64,000 nt of DNA from Bradyrhizobium sp. AUGA SZCCT0283. GTDB taxonomy: Bacteria > Pseudomonadota > Alphaproteobacteria > Rhizobiales > Xanthobacteraceae. Positions within the stretch are counted from its first letter, which is position 1, and the number at the start of each line of letters is the position of its first letter. Below are positions 47,332 through 56,650 of the stretch, in pieces. The stretch spans positions 620,001 through 684,000 of the forward strand of contig NZ_JAFCLU010000001.1 in NCBI RefSeq assembly GCF_018130385.1, written 5' to 3'. A program made the translations under genes and the position numbers. Under the pieces are notes generated by a model that saw only the letters and a program-made list of their open reading frames with translations, was not told where the DNA came from and did no database searches.

Positions 47332-48858
47332 CTACTTCGCGTAAATCTTCGCGTAAGTATCCCGCAAAATGTTCTTCTGCACCTTGCCCATGGCGTTGCG
47401 CGGCAGTTCGTCGACCACGAACACGCGCTTGGGCATCTTGAATTTCGCGAGCCGTCCGTCCAGCGCCTGCAGCACGCCCGCTTCGGTGACCTCGGCGCCC
47501 CTGTTGCAGACCACGACGGCGGTGACGCCTTCGCCGAAATCGGCATGCGGCACGCCGATCACGGCGGATTCGATCACGCCCGGCATGGCGTCGATCTCGC
47601 TTTCGATTTCCTTCGGGTAGACGTTGAAGCCGCCCGAGATCACCAGGTCCTTGCCGCGGCCGAGAATGTGCACGTAGCCCTTGGGATCGATCTTGCCTAG
47701 ATCGCCGGTGATGAAGAAGCCGTCGTCGCGGAATTCGGATTTTGTCTTCTCCGGCATCCGCCAGTAACCCTTGAAGACGTTCGGGCCCTTGACCTCGATC
47801 ATGCCGATCGCGTCGCGCGCGAGCTCCTTGCCGGTTTCGGGATCGGTGACGCGGACGGAAACGCCGGGCAGGGGATGGCCGACCGCGCCGGGCACGCGCT
47901 CGCCGTCATAGGGGTTCGACGTGTTCATGTTGGTTTCGGTCATGCCGTAGCGTTCGAGCACGGCGTGGCCAGTGCGCGCGGCCCATTCGCGGTGGGTATC
48001 GGCGAGCAGCGGCGCGGAGCCCGAAATGAACAGCCGCATGTGGCTGGTCGATTCCTTGGTCAGCGCCGGACTCTGCAACAGCCGGGTGTAGAAGGTCGGT
48101 ACACCCATCATCACGGTGGCGCGCGCCATCAGCTTGACGATCATTTCAGGATCGAACTTCGGCAGGAAGATCATCGAGGCGCGGGCGAACAGGGTGACGT
48201 TGCTCGCCACGAACAGGCCGTGGGTGTGATAGATCGGCAGCGCGTGGATCAGCACGTCCTTGTCCGTGAAGCGCCAGTAGTCGACCAGGCTGTAGGAGTT
48301 TGACGCGAGATTGTCGTGCGTCAGCATCGCGCCCTTGGAACGGCCTGTCGTGCCCGAGGTGTAGAGGATCGCGGCGAGATCGTCGTTGGCGCGCGCGACG
48401 GTCGCAAACGCAGCTTCAGCCTTGGCAGCGGCGTCCGTCAGCGATCCCTTGCCGTCGGGCCCAAGCGTTTCGACTTTTGCCTTCACCTTGGCCGCGATCG
48501 CGCCGATGCCTTCGGCCTTCGAGGGGTCGCACACGACCAGCGACGGCTCGGCGTCGGAGATGAAGTAGTCGAGTTCGTTGAGCGTGTAGGCGGTGTTGAG
48601 CGGCAGATACACCGCTCCCGCACGCACGGTCGCAAGATACAGCACCAGTGCAGGCACTGATTTTTCGGCCTGGGCTGCGACGCGGTCACCGGGCTTGACG
48701 CCGCGCGCAACCAGCACGTTCGCCATCTGGCCGGCGCGGGCAATCAGATCGCCATAGCTGATGCGCGTGCCGTCGAGCATTTCGATCGCGAGCCGGTTCG
48801 GATCGTCGAGCGTGTCGAACAGGCGGGAAAACAGGTTGGCGTTGGCGGTCGTGTTCAT
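47332..48858 (-). CDS. matB: Malonyl-CoA synthetase
   Basis: A 508-residue adenylating enzyme that makes malonyl-CoA from malonate. Motif YTSGTTGRSKGA, the RYGMTETNMNTSNPYDGERVPGAVG block, TGDLGKID and the C-terminal catalytic Lys492 (NAMGKVQKN) are all present. The sequence closely resembles the R. palustris MatB I know, for which acetylation of the equivalent Lys is reported. No malonate decarboxylase is adjacent. It is divergent from an SDR gene. Confidence 0.95.
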   Translation of the reverse strand: MNTTANANLFSRLFDTLDDPNRLAIEMLDGTRISYGDLIARAGQMANVLVARGVKPGDRVAAQAEKSVPALVLYLATVRAGAVYLPLNTAYTLNELDYFISDAEPSLVVCDPSKAEGIGAIAAKVKAKVETLGPDGKGSLTDAAAKAEAAFATVARANDDLAAILYTSGTTGRSKGAMLTHDNLASNSYSLVDYWRFTDKDVLIHALPIYHTHGLFVASNVTLFARASMIFLPKFDPEMIVKLMARATVMMGVPTFYTRLLQSPALTKESTSHMRLFISGSAPLLADTHREWAARTGHAVLERYGMTETNMNTSNPYDGERVPGAVGHPLPGVSVRVTDPETGKELARDAIGMIEVKGPNVFKGYWRMPEKTKSEFRDDGFFITGDLGKIDPKGYVHILGRGKDLVISGGFNVYPKEIESEIDAMPGVIESAVIGVPHADFGEGVTAVVVCNRGAEVTEAGVLQALDGRLAKFKMPKRVFVVDELPRNAMGKVQKNILRDTYAKIYAK

Positions 48859-48947
48859 GCAACATTCCCTGAGAGGGCGCTGGCCAGCGGAATTTCGCCG
48901 GCTGGATTAGCAAGAACGCCCCTCATAAAGCAACGGAGACAGTTTGC

Positions 48948-49709
48948 ATGACAAATAGCGGGAAACGCGTGGCCTGGGTGACGGGCGGTGGCAGCGGGAT
49001 CGGCGCGTCAGGGGCAGAATTCCTGGCGGCGGATGGCTGGACCGTGGTGGTTTCGGGACGGCGGAAAGAGGCCCTCGACAAGGTCGTGGCCGATATCGCC
49101 AAAAAGGGCGGCAAGGCCGAGGCGATCGCGCTCGATGTCAGCAACAAGGCCGATGTGGAAAAGGCGGCCGACCAGATTCTCGCCAAACACGGCCGGATCG
49201 ATCTTCTCGTCAACAGCGCCGGCATCAACGTGCCGAAGCGCAGCTGGGCCGATATGGAACTGGAGGGCTGGGACAAGGTCGTCGATATCAACCTGAACGG
49301 CGTGCTCTACTGCATGCGCGCGGTGCTGCCGGCGATGAGGAAGCAGAAGGACGGCTGCATCATCAACGTCGCGTCCTGGGCCGGCCGTCACGTCTCGAAA
49401 ATGCCGGGCCCGGCCTACACCACCACAAAACATGCGGTGCTGGCGCTGACCCATTCCTTCAACATGGACGAATGCGTCAACGGCCTGCGCGCCTGCTGCC
49501 TGTCGCCCGGCGAGGTCGCCACCCCGATCCTGAAACTGCGACCCGTGGTGCCGTCGGAGGAGGAGCAGGCGAAAATGCTGCAGCCGGAAGATTGCGGCCG
49601 CACCATCGCCTTCGTCGCCAGCATGCCGCCGCGCGTGTGCATGAACGAGATCCTGATCAGCCCGACGCATAATCGCGGATTCATCCAGACGCCGCATAAC
49701 AGGGATTAG
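48948..49709 (+). CDS. SDR family oxidoreductase
   Basis: A 253-residue classical SDR. NAD(P)-binding TGGGSGIGASG (about 12-22), NSAG (about 89-92), catalytic Ser in NVASWAG, and Tyr-x3-Lys in YTTTKHAV are visible. The substrate is unknown; it is divergent from matB across 89 bp. Confidence 0.92.
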   Translation: MTNSGKRVAWVTGGGSGIGASGAEFLAADGWTVVVSGRRKEALDKVVADIAKKGGKAEAIALDVSNKADVEKAADQILAKHGRIDLLVNSAGINVPKRSWADMELEGWDKVVDINLNGVLYCMRAVLPAMRKQKDGCIINVASWAGRHVSKMPGPAYTTTKHAVLALTHSFNMDECVNGLRACCLSPGEVATPILKLRPVVPSEEEQAKMLQPEDCGRTIAFVASMPPRVCMNEILISPTHNRGFIQTPHNRD

Positions 49710-49740
49710 TCCCGGTAACCCTCCGGCGATATGGGGCTCC

Positions 49741-49824
49741 GTCATTGCGAGGAGCGCCAGCGACGAAGCAATCCATACCTTTGCTTACGGCACGATGGAT
49801 TGCTTCGCTTCGCTCGCAATGACG
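49741..49824. repeat. Palindromic repeat, family A copy 3
   Basis: gtcattgcgagg...cgaagcaatccat at the left and atggattgcttcg...cgctcgcaatgac at the right. It separates the SDR and fasciclin genes, both on the plus strand. Confidence 0.9.
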
Positions 49825-50010
49825 GTGGCGCACGGCCCGCCCCCGCAAAAGTTTCAGCCATCACGATAATTTATTCGCCGAAACCGGCCGAAAAACCTCC
49901 CGTAGCTCGCCCAACGACGACGAAATCAACCCGGTCAATCGACTTGGCGTCGTTGTTTTCATCACCGGCGGATGCCCCGCCGGCCATCACAATCCTCGGG
50001 AGAAGATTCC

Positions 50011-50565
50011 ATGTCCAAACGTATTGCACTTCTGTCCGCCGCCGTGTTCAGCGCACTGGCTTTCACCGCCACCATCACCGCGCCCGCCAGCGCGGAGGAA
50101 AAGACCGTGATGGTCGGGGGTGCGGCGATGTTCCCCTCCAAGAACATCGTCCAGAACGCCGTCAACTCGAAGGATCACACCACGCTGGTTGCCGCGGTGA
50201 AGGCTGCCGGCCTGGTCGAAACCCTCGAAAGCAAGGGCCCGTTCACGGTGTTCGCGCCGACCAACACCGCCTTCGGCAAGCTGCCGGCCGGCACCGTCGA
50301 GACGCTGGTGAAGCCTGAGAACAAGGCGACCCTGACCAAGATCCTCACCTACCATGTCGTGCCCGGCAAGCTCGCCGCGTCCGACCTGACCGATGGCAAG
50401 AAGCTGAAGACCGCCGAGGGCGAGGAACTGACCGTCAAGAAGTCCGACGGCAAGACCTGGATCGTCGACGCCAAGGGCGGAACCTCGATGGTCACGATCT
50501 CGAACGTCAATCAGTCGAACGGCGTGATCCATGTGGTCGACACCGTGCTGATGCCGGCGTCCTGA
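50011..50565 (+). CDS. Fasciclin (FAS1) domain protein, exported
   Basis: A 184-residue protein with a signal peptide (about 1-30, PASAEE) and one FAS1 domain (about 50-182): HTTLVAAVKAAGLVETL, GPFTVFAPTNTAFGKL, YHVVPGKL and the final VIHVVDTVLMP. FAS1 domains mediate adhesion. GGGAGAAG precedes ATG 50011. An intrinsic terminator follows, so it is probably a single transcript. Confidence 0.92.
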   Translation: MSKRIALLSAAVFSALAFTATITAPASAEEKTVMVGGAAMFPSKNIVQNAVNSKDHTTLVAAVKAAGLVETLESKGPFTVFAPTNTAFGKLPAGTVETLVKPENKATLTKILTYHVVPGKLAASDLTDGKKLKTAEGEELTVKKSDGKTWIVDAKGGTSMVTISNVNQSNGVIHVVDTVLMPAS

Positions 50566-50610
50566 GCTCCCGCGCGCCCCTGACTGGTCCCAACAGGGCG
50601 TGTGGATTGG

Positions 50611-50639
50611 CGAGCCGGGGCGACCCGGCTCGCTTTTTT
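50611..50639 (+). terminator. Intrinsic terminator after the fasciclin gene
   Basis: CGAGCCGGG (50611-50619) and CCCGGCTCG (50624-50632) are followed by ctttttt. It is a strong Rho-independent terminator and separates the fasciclin gene from the cytochrome b gene. Confidence 0.92.
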
Positions 50640-50737
50640 GTGAACCCGATACGCGCCGTGCATCGATCTGATAGCGTCACGGCAGTAACGGAAAGCCGGT
50701 TCCCGGCGTATAAACGATATCGAATTGCCTTTTTGTT

Positions 50738-50790
50738 TGACGCGTTTTCTTTAAGTGAACCGGTACCCACTTCACTGGAAAACGCTACCA
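50738..50790. repeat. Composite repeat family C, left module
   Basis: tgacgcgttttctttaagtg, ccggtacccacttcact and ggaaaacgct. It is the reverse of the left module of the element at 35974. It lies just before the cytochrome b start (50803). Confidence 0.75.
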
Positions 50791-50802
50791 CGGGAAAAAG
50801 CC

Positions 50803-51432
50803 ATGTCGGCCCTCACAGTCAGCGACGAACACACCGCGTCATCCAAGGCCAAGGTCATCCAGCCGGCCTGGGTGCGGGCGCTGCATTGGACCAACGCCTT
50901 CGCGATGGTTTTGATGATCATGTCGGGATGGCAGATCTACAACGCCTCGCCGCTGTTCGATTTCCGCTTCTCCTCGAGCATCACGCTGGGCGGCTGGCTC
51001 GGCGGTGCCCTGCTCTGGCATTTCGCCGCGATGTGGCTGTTGATGGTCAACGGCCTGATCTATCTGACTGTGGGTCTCGCCACCGGCCGCTTCCGCAAGA
51101 AGCTGCTGCCGATCACGCCGGAGGGTGTGATCTCCGATACCAAAGCGGCGCTGACCGGCAAGCTGTCGCACGACGATCTCACCAAATACAACTACGTGCA
51201 GAAGCTGCTTTACGCCGGAATCATCGTCGTCGGCATCCTCATCGTGCTGTCCGGCCTGGCGATCTGGAAGCCGGTCCAGTTGCAATACCTGACGGCGCTG
51301 TTCGGCGGCTACGATGCCGCCCGGTACGTCCACTTCTTCTGCATGGCGGCGATTGTCGCCTTCATGGTGGTTCATGTCGCGCTCGCCCTTCTGGTGCCGA
51401 AGAGCCTGCGCGCCATGATCATCGGCCGCTAA
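50803..51432 (+). CDS. Cytochrome b561-type membrane subunit
   Basis: A 209-residue di-haem b-type cytochrome. Four conserved His lie in helices: ALHWTNAF, LLWHFAAMW, VHFFCMAA and VVHVAL. It should pass electrons from quinol to a periplasmic partner or the reverse. GGGAAAAAG precedes ATG 50803. The next gene, 18 bp downstream, encodes a molybdopterin oxidoreductase and is the likely partner. Confidence 0.85.
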   Translation: MSALTVSDEHTASSKAKVIQPAWVRALHWTNAFAMVLMIMSGWQIYNASPLFDFRFSSSITLGGWLGGALLWHFAAMWLLMVNGLIYLTVGLATGRFRKKLLPITPEGVISDTKAALTGKLSHDDLTKYNYVQKLLYAGIIVVGILIVLSGLAIWKPVQLQYLTALFGGYDAARYVHFFCMAAIVAFMVVHVALALLVPKSLRAMIIGR

Positions 51433-51450
51433 CTTAAAGGGAGCACGGTC

Positions 51451-52236
51451 ATGGGCCGCATGCGCAATCTCCTGATCCCCGGCGTCGACAAGACGCTTCT
51501 GGTCCGAGACGCCGTCAAGACCATGCCGGACCTGACGCGCCGCCGTTTCATCTCGGGCGGCGCCAGCCTCGGCGCGCTGACGCTGCTCACAGGCTGCGAC
51601 GTGACGGACAGTTTCTCGGCCGAGGAGATGCTGAAGCAGGTCTCGAAGTTCAATGACGGCGTGCAGGCGTTGATCTTCAACCCCAATGCGATGGCGCCGA
51701 CTTTCTCGGAGAAAGACATCACCAAGCCTTTCCCGTTCAACGCCTATTACGACCTCGAGGACGCGCCGACGGTCGACGGCAAGACCTGGAAGCTCGAGGT
51801 GCGCGGGCTTGTCGAGAACAAGAAATCCTGGACGCTGGAAGAACTCTATCAATTGCCGCAGGTCAAACAGATCACGCGCCACATCTGCGTCGAAGGCTGG
51901 AGCGCGATCGGAAGCTGGACCGGCACGCCGTTGCGCGATTTCCTGAAACTGGTCGGTGCCGACACGCGCGCCAAATATGTCTGGTTCCAGTGTGCCGACA
52001 AGGACGGCTACAATTCGCCGCTCGACATGGCGACCGCACTGCATGCGCAGACCCAGATGACGTTCAAGTTCGGCGACGAGATCCTGCCGCGCGCCTACGG
52101 TTTTCCGATGAAGATCAGGGTGCCGACCAAACTCGGCTTCAAGAATCCGAAATACGTGATCTCGATGGAAGTCACCAACGACTACAAGGGCGGCTTCTGG
52201 GAAGACCAGGGGTATAATTCGTTCAGCGGGAGTTAG
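51451..52236 (+). CDS. Molybdopterin-dependent oxidoreductase, Tat lipoprotein (MsrP/YedY-like)
   Basis: A 261-residue protein. The Tat motif TRRRFISGG (about 29-37) is followed by LLTGC, a lipobox with Cys49, so the protein is probably a Tat-exported lipoprotein. The sulfite-oxidase-like domain has RHICVEGW, where Cys146 should ligate molybdenum, and VWFQCADKDGYNSPLD. The likely role is reduction or oxidation of small periplasmic compounds, with cytochrome b as electron partner. GGGAG precedes ATG 51451. Confidence 0.87.
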   Translation: MGRMRNLLIPGVDKTLLVRDAVKTMPDLTRRRFISGGASLGALTLLTGCDVTDSFSAEEMLKQVSKFNDGVQALIFNPNAMAPTFSEKDITKPFPFNAYYDLEDAPTVDGKTWKLEVRGLVENKKSWTLEELYQLPQVKQITRHICVEGWSAIGSWTGTPLRDFLKLVGADTRAKYVWFQCADKDGYNSPLDMATALHAQTQMTFKFGDEILPRAYGFPMKIRVPTKLGFKNPKYVISMEVTNDYKGGFWEDQGYNSFSGS

Positions 52237-52246
52237 AACTCCCACC

Positions 52247-52329
52247 GTCATTGCGAGCGAAGCGAAGCAATCCACTTCTCGGTTTTCTTCGACATGGATT
52301 GCTTCGTCGCTTCGCTGCTCGCAATGACG
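52247..52329. repeat. Palindromic repeat, family A copy 4
   Basis: cgtcattgcgagcgaagcgaa... with the mirrored ...ctcgcaatgacgg. It lies at the 3' side of the molybdopterin gene, followed by a family B copy. Confidence 0.92.
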
Positions 52330-52349
52330 GACGCCGCGCGCTGGGAATT

Positions 52350-52437
52350 GTGGGTGGGCAAAGCGAAGAGTGCCCACCATTAGCAACGTGCGAGATGATG
52401 GTGGGCACGGCGCAAATGCGCCTTCGCCCGCCCTACG
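52350..52437. repeat. Palindromic repeat, family B copy 2
   Basis: gtgggtgggcaaagcg...tgcccaccat and atggtgggca...gcccgccctacg. It is 20 bp from a family A copy, and its end overlaps the TAG stop of the MFS gene (52433-52435). Confidence 0.9.
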
Positions 52438-53623
52438 TTTTCTTCCCCACCTTCCTCTGAAACGCCGACAGTACCGCCCCCAGCGCCAGCATCGCGGCGG
52501 ATACATTCAGCGCAAACGACAGGCTGCCCACCGCGTCCGTGATCGCGCCGACGACGATCGGGCCGAGCGTCTGGCCGATGCCGAATGAAATCGTCATCGC
52601 CGCAATCGCGGTCGGCCAGGCCTGCGGCGGATAGTTGAAGCGGACGAAAGCCGTGGTGGAGCCGACCACCGCAAAAAACGCGACGCCGAACACCAACGCC
52701 GATATCGCCAGCAGCCATACCGAGTGTCCGAAGATCGGCAGCGCCGCGCCGATGGCGTTGGTGCCGAGAATGATCGTGGTGGCGAGGCCGCCGCGGTCGA
52801 GCGCAAGCACGCGCCGCCACACCCATGGAGTCACAAATGCACTGAGGCCGATCAGGCTCCAGAATGCGCTCTGTGCTACCGCGCCGCCACCGGCGTCGCG
52901 CACATAGGCGATCATGAAGGTCATGTAAGCAATGTAGCCGGCGCCAAACAGGAAGTAGCCGGTGAGGTAGATCAGGACCGGTGTTACCGCGAATTTGGCC
53001 GCAGCCGTCTCAGTGGCCATGGCGCCGGCATGGAGCGGCGCGAGCAGCACGGGGATCGTCATGATGACCGCCAGCCCCGTCATCGCCCACCAGACGATCC
53101 ACCACGACCCCGGCCCAAATCCCTGCAAGACAAACGGCGCCACCAGCCCCGACGCCAAAATGCCGATCCCGGGTCCGGCATAGAACAGGCTGAGCAGAAA
53201 ATTCGCTCGTTCGGGGCGCGACTGCGCGATCGTCGCGGCCAGCGCGCCGCCGCCGACAAATCCGGCCGCGGCGCCGACACCTGCCAGAAGCCGGGCGAAA
53301 CTCAGCACGTAGAAATTGCCTGAGACGGCGCACAGCGCCAGCGACAGCACGCAGGCCAGCGTTCCCCATCGCACCGATGCGGCCAGCCCAAAAGTCCTGA
53401 TCATGCGCGAGGCGAGAAGGGCGCCCGCGAGATAGCCGGCCGCATTGATGGTGTTCATGAATCCGGCCGCGGAATAAGACCAGAGAAGCGAATCACGCAT
53501 ATCCGGCAGCACCAGCGCATAGGCAAAGCGTCCGATTCCGAGACCGACAGTGGGCGCCAGCGACAGGATGAGGATCAGCCGTGCGGGATGGGCGTAGAGC
53601 TGGGGAACGTCTGGGGATCGCAC
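52433..53623 (-). CDS. YbfB/YjiJ family MFS transporter
   Basis: A 396-residue permease with about twelve hydrophobic helices. The family start LAPTVGLGIGRFAYALVLPDMRDSL and the later VGGGALAATIA and GIGQTLGPIVVG segments are recognisable. The substrate is unknown. GTG 53623 is preferred because CCGGAG precedes it; an ATG at 53689 would add an unlikely 22-residue leader. Confidence 0.85.
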   Translation of the reverse strand: MRSPDVPQLYAHPARLILILSLAPTVGLGIGRFAYALVLPDMRDSLLWSYSAAGFMNTINAAGYLAGALLASRMIRTFGLAASVRWGTLACVLSLALCAVSGNFYVLSFARLLAGVGAAAGFVGGGALAATIAQSRPERANFLLSLFYAGPGIGILASGLVAPFVLQGFGPGSWWIVWWAMTGLAVIMTIPVLLAPLHAGAMATETAAAKFAVTPVLIYLTGYFLFGAGYIAYMTFMIAYVRDAGGGAVAQSAFWSLIGLSAFVTPWVWRRVLALDRGGLATTIILGTNAIGAALPIFGHSVWLLAISALVFGVAFFAVVGSTTAFVRFNYPPQAWPTAIAAMTISFGIGQTLGPIVVGAITDAVGSLSFALNVSAAMLALGAVLSAFQRKVGKKT

Positions 53624-53716
53624 TGAAAACTCCGGCAGGTCGGTATTGTGGCAGGCGCATACGGGCTTGCACAGGTGCCGTCTCCGCAACGGTGTCTTGC
53701 CGATCCTGCAACAGGA

Positions 53717-54580
53717 TCAACCGATCAGCACCAGCACGACGCCAAGCACCGTCAGCGCGGCCCCGGCCACGATGCGCGCGGTGATCTCGATATGCTTGAG
53801 CAGCATCGCGCTCAGCCCCACCGTGACCAGCGGATAGATCGCGGCGAGCGGCGCCACCAGCGTGATCGGACCGTTGCGGACCGCGGCGAACAGCGTGAGC
53901 GCGCTCAAGCCGTTGCTGATGCCGGTCATTGCGAACCAGAACAGGCCCGCGCGCGGCGCCTGCACGACAAAGCTGCCCTTGCGGATGCGCTGCACCGTCA
54001 GCACCACCAGCGATGACATGACGTAGCCGATCAGGCAGGCCCAGAGCGGGCTTGGCCAGACGATGAGCCCGAGTTTGACGATCGGCGGCACCACGCCGCG
54101 GACCAGCGCGCTGCATAGCGGCAGGAGCAGGGCCCAGCTCCGCCAATGGCCGAGATCGCGCGGCCGGGTCACGGTGATGATCCCTGCACCGGCGACCGCA
54201 ACGACAAGGCCGAGGAGTTGCGGCGGATGCAGCGGCTCATGCAGCAGGATCACCGCCGTCGTCACTGCGAAGATCGGTGCGAGGTTGCCGAGCGTCGAGG
54301 TGATGACCGGCCCGAGCGCCCGGTTCGAGGCGAAGGTCAAGAGCGTCAGCGAGGCCGGGAAGAACAGGCCGATGGCGATGAATATGGGGAGACCGCGCCA
54401 GACCACGGGCTCGCCCTGGAGGATCAGCGGCGACAGCAGCAGGAACAGCAGCGTGAAGGAGGGGACGCTGATTGCGGCCCCCGACAGCGGTTCGACGGTC
54501 CGCAAGCCCAGCTGCGCCAGAACGACGCCGGCGCCCAGGAAGCCCGCCGAAGCGAAGGCGTAGATAATGGCTGATGTCAT
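53717..54580 (-). CDS. EamA/DMT family transporter
   Basis: A 287-residue ten-helix transporter of the drug/metabolite family, two EamA repeats (about 1-137 and 150-287). AAIYPLVTVGLSAMLLKHIE near the C-terminus is typical. The substrate is not predictable; relatives export amino acids or metabolites. ATG 54580 is used; the extension to 54661 is weak. Confidence 0.85.
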   Translation of the reverse strand: MTSAIIYAFASAGFLGAGVVLAQLGLRTVEPLSGAAISVPSFTLLFLLLSPLILQGEPVVWRGLPIFIAIGLFFPASLTLLTFASNRALGPVITSTLGNLAPIFAVTTAVILLHEPLHPPQLLGLVVAVAGAGIITVTRPRDLGHWRSWALLLPLCSALVRGVVPPIVKLGLIVWPSPLWACLIGYVMSSLVVLTVQRIRKGSFVVQAPRAGLFWFAMTGISNGLSALTLFAAVRNGPITLVAPLAAIYPLVTVGLSAMLLKHIEITARIVAGAALTVLGVVLVLIG

Positions 54581-54694
54581 GAGGTCCGTCTTGGTGCCTT
54601 CTCGGGGGCTGCGGGTTGCTCTTTCCCTACCATTCTGGCCCTGTTTTCTGCGCCTTGCCAATCCGCTTCCGGCGCTTTAGCACTCCGCCCGACC

Positions 54695-54807
54695 CGTCAT
54701 TCCGGGGCGCGGCGAAGCTGCGAACCCGGAATCCATTCGCCCGCTGGGACCCGTGGCCGGCATGGATTCCGGATCGCCTCGGCTCGCGCTCGGCGTCCGG
54801 AATGACG
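54695..54807. repeat. Palindromic repeat, type F
   Basis: Outer gtcattccgg / ccggaatgac and inner cccggaatccat / atggattccgg. It lies between divergent EamA and leuB, unlike most other repeats here. Confidence 0.85.
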
Positions 54808-54832
54808 ACCCGCGATCTAAAAGGACCTGACC

Positions 54833-55945
54833 ATGGCGACCCATAAACTGCTGCTTCTCCCAGGCGACGGCATCGGCCCCGAAGTGATGGGGGAGGTGCA
54901 GCGCCTGATCGACTGGCTGAACAAGGAGGGGATCGCGAGGTTCGAGACCGAGCAGGGTCTGGTCGGCGGTTCCGCCTATGACGCGCACAAGGTGTCGATC
55001 TTGGAAGGCGACATGGCCAAGGCCATGGCTGCGGACGCCATCATCTTCGGCGCGGTCGGCGGGCCGAAATGGGACAGCGTTCCCTACGAGGTGCGGCCCG
55101 AGGCTGGTCTCTTGCGGCTGCGCAAGGATCTCGGCCTGTTCGCCAATCTGCGCCCCGCCGTCTGCTACCCGGCGCTGGCGGATGCTTCCAGCCTGAAGCG
55201 CGAGGCGGTCGAAGGCCTCGACATCATGATCGTGCGCGAGCTCACCGGCGGCGTCTATTTCGGCGAGCCGAAGACCATCATCGACCTCGGCAACGGCCAG
55301 AAGCGCGCCATCGACACGCAAGTTTACGACACCTATGAGATCGAGCGCATCGGCCGCGTCGCCTTCGATCTGGCGCGCAAGCGCCGCAACAAGGTGACCT
55401 CGATGGAAAAGCGCAATGTCATGAAGTCGGGCGTGCTCTGGAACGAGGTCATGACGGCGCTGCATGCGCGCGAATACAAGGACGTGACGCTCGAGCATCA
55501 ACTCGCCGATTCCGGCGGCATGATGCTGGTGAAGGCGCCGAAGCAGTTCGACGTCATCGTCACCGACAATCTGTTCGGCGACATGCTGTCCGATATCGCG
55601 GCGATGCTGACCGGCTCGCTCGGCATGCTGCCCTCGGCCTCGCTCGGCGAAATCGACGCCAAGACCAAAAAGCGCCGCTCGCTGTTCGAGCCGGTGCATG
55701 GCTCGGCGCCCGATATCGCGGGCCAAGGCCTCGCCAATCCGATCGCGATGATCTCCTCGTTCGGGATGGCGCTGCGCTATTCCTTCGACATGGGCGCGCT
55801 GGCCGACAAGGTCGATGCGGCGATTGCGGCGGTGCTCGCCAGCGGTCTTCGCACCGCTGATATCAAGTCCGAGGGCACGACTTCTGCCTCAACCACGCAG
55901 ATGGGCGAGGCGATCCTGAAGGAGTTGCAGAAGCTGCATGCGTAG
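54833..55945 (+). CDS. leuB: 3-isopropylmalate dehydrogenase
   Basis: A 370-residue NAD-dependent enzyme of leucine synthesis. [14 protein letters not shown] (about 7-20), [12 protein letters not shown], and [27 protein letters not shown] (Asp metal ligands) are typical, as is the late [21 protein letters not shown] precedes ATG 54833. leuD is 7 kb away on the other strand. Confidence 0.97.
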   Translation: MATHKLLLLPGDGIGPEVMGEVQRLIDWLNKEGIARFETEQGLVGGSAYDAHKVSILEGDMAKAMAADAIIFGAVGGPKWDSVPYEVRPEAGLLRLRKDLGLFANLRPAVCYPALADASSLKREAVEGLDIMIVRELTGGVYFGEPKTIIDLGNGQKRAIDTQVYDTYEIERIGRVAFDLARKRRNKVTSMEKRNVMKSGVLWNEVMTALHAREYKDVTLEHQLADSGGMMLVKAPKQFDVIVTDNLFGDMLSDIAAMLTGSLGMLPSASLGEIDAKTKKRRSLFEPVHGSAPDIAGQGLANPIAMISSFGMALRYSFDMGALADKVDAAIAAVLASGLRTADIKSEGTTSASTTQMGEAILKELQKLHA

Positions 55946-55950
55946 CGATT

Positions 55951-56042
55951 TGTAGGGTAGGCAAAGCGTAAGCGTGCCCACCAGCTTATGCGCAAGGAAA
56001 AATGGTGGGCACGGCGCGAAGCGCGCCTTTGCCCACCCTACA
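55951..56042. repeat. Palindromic repeat, family B copy 3
   Basis: tgtagggtaggcaaagcg...gtgcccacca and tggtgggcacggcgcg...cccaccctaca. It lies between convergent leuB and the small exported protein gene. Confidence 0.9.
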
Positions 56043-56051
56043 TTTTCCAGA

Positions 56052-56432
56052 TCAATACAGCGGGAAGCGCTGCGGATAGCCGCCCATGTCCGATGGCGGG
56101 TTGAGCGGCTGGCGGTCGATCGGGCGGTTGAGGTTTTCGCGCGCGAAGGTCGGATAGCCGATCTCCGGCGGGAAGGCGTAGTCCTGGAACTTGCGGTCGC
56201 CCGGCAACACTTCCGTGCCGGCATCGAGCCAGGAGCGCGTGGTGACGTAGACGCGGGTGCGCGGCCCCTGCTGGTACGACCGGTTGGGACCGTTCGGGCC
56301 ATAATAGGGACGACCGTCCCGGTCATATTTCTGCTTGGACTGGGCGCTGGCGGAAGCCGAGCCGAGCGCGACGAGGGCAGCCGCAGCAAGCAACATCGCG
56401 AGCTTGCTCGCAGCGGGGAATTTTCGGGTCAT
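56052..56432 (-). CDS. Hypothetical exported protein, 126 aa
   Basis: The signal peptide is about 1-30 (ASASAQ). The mature part is rich in Tyr, Pro, Asn, Gly and Arg (GRPYYGPNGPNRSYQQGPR; ending PPSDMGGYPQRFPLY) and has no Cys. I do not recognise a family. It probably is a small periplasmic or outer-surface protein. Confidence 0.75.
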   Translation of the reverse strand: MTRKFPAASKLAMLLAAAALVALGSASASAQSKQKYDRDGRPYYGPNGPNRSYQQGPRTRVYVTTRSWLDAGTEVLPGDRKFQDYAFPPEIGYPTFARENLNRPIDRQPLNPPSDMGGYPQRFPLY

Positions 56433-56650
56433 TGCATCCTCGTCATTGTCCGCCCTTGACGGGCTGGCGGATCGCCAAATCTGGTTGCCGGCATTGTAGC
56501 CACGGCGGGACTATCGTCGCTAGGTCAATTGCGCCACACCGCGCTGGAATAATGCGGCGCGAAGCGAAAAAGTTTCATGAAAACCAGTGTCTTGGCTGCT
56601 TGTTGCCACAATTGTGAGGGGCTGCCGAAGCAGGCCCCGCCAACGGTGGA

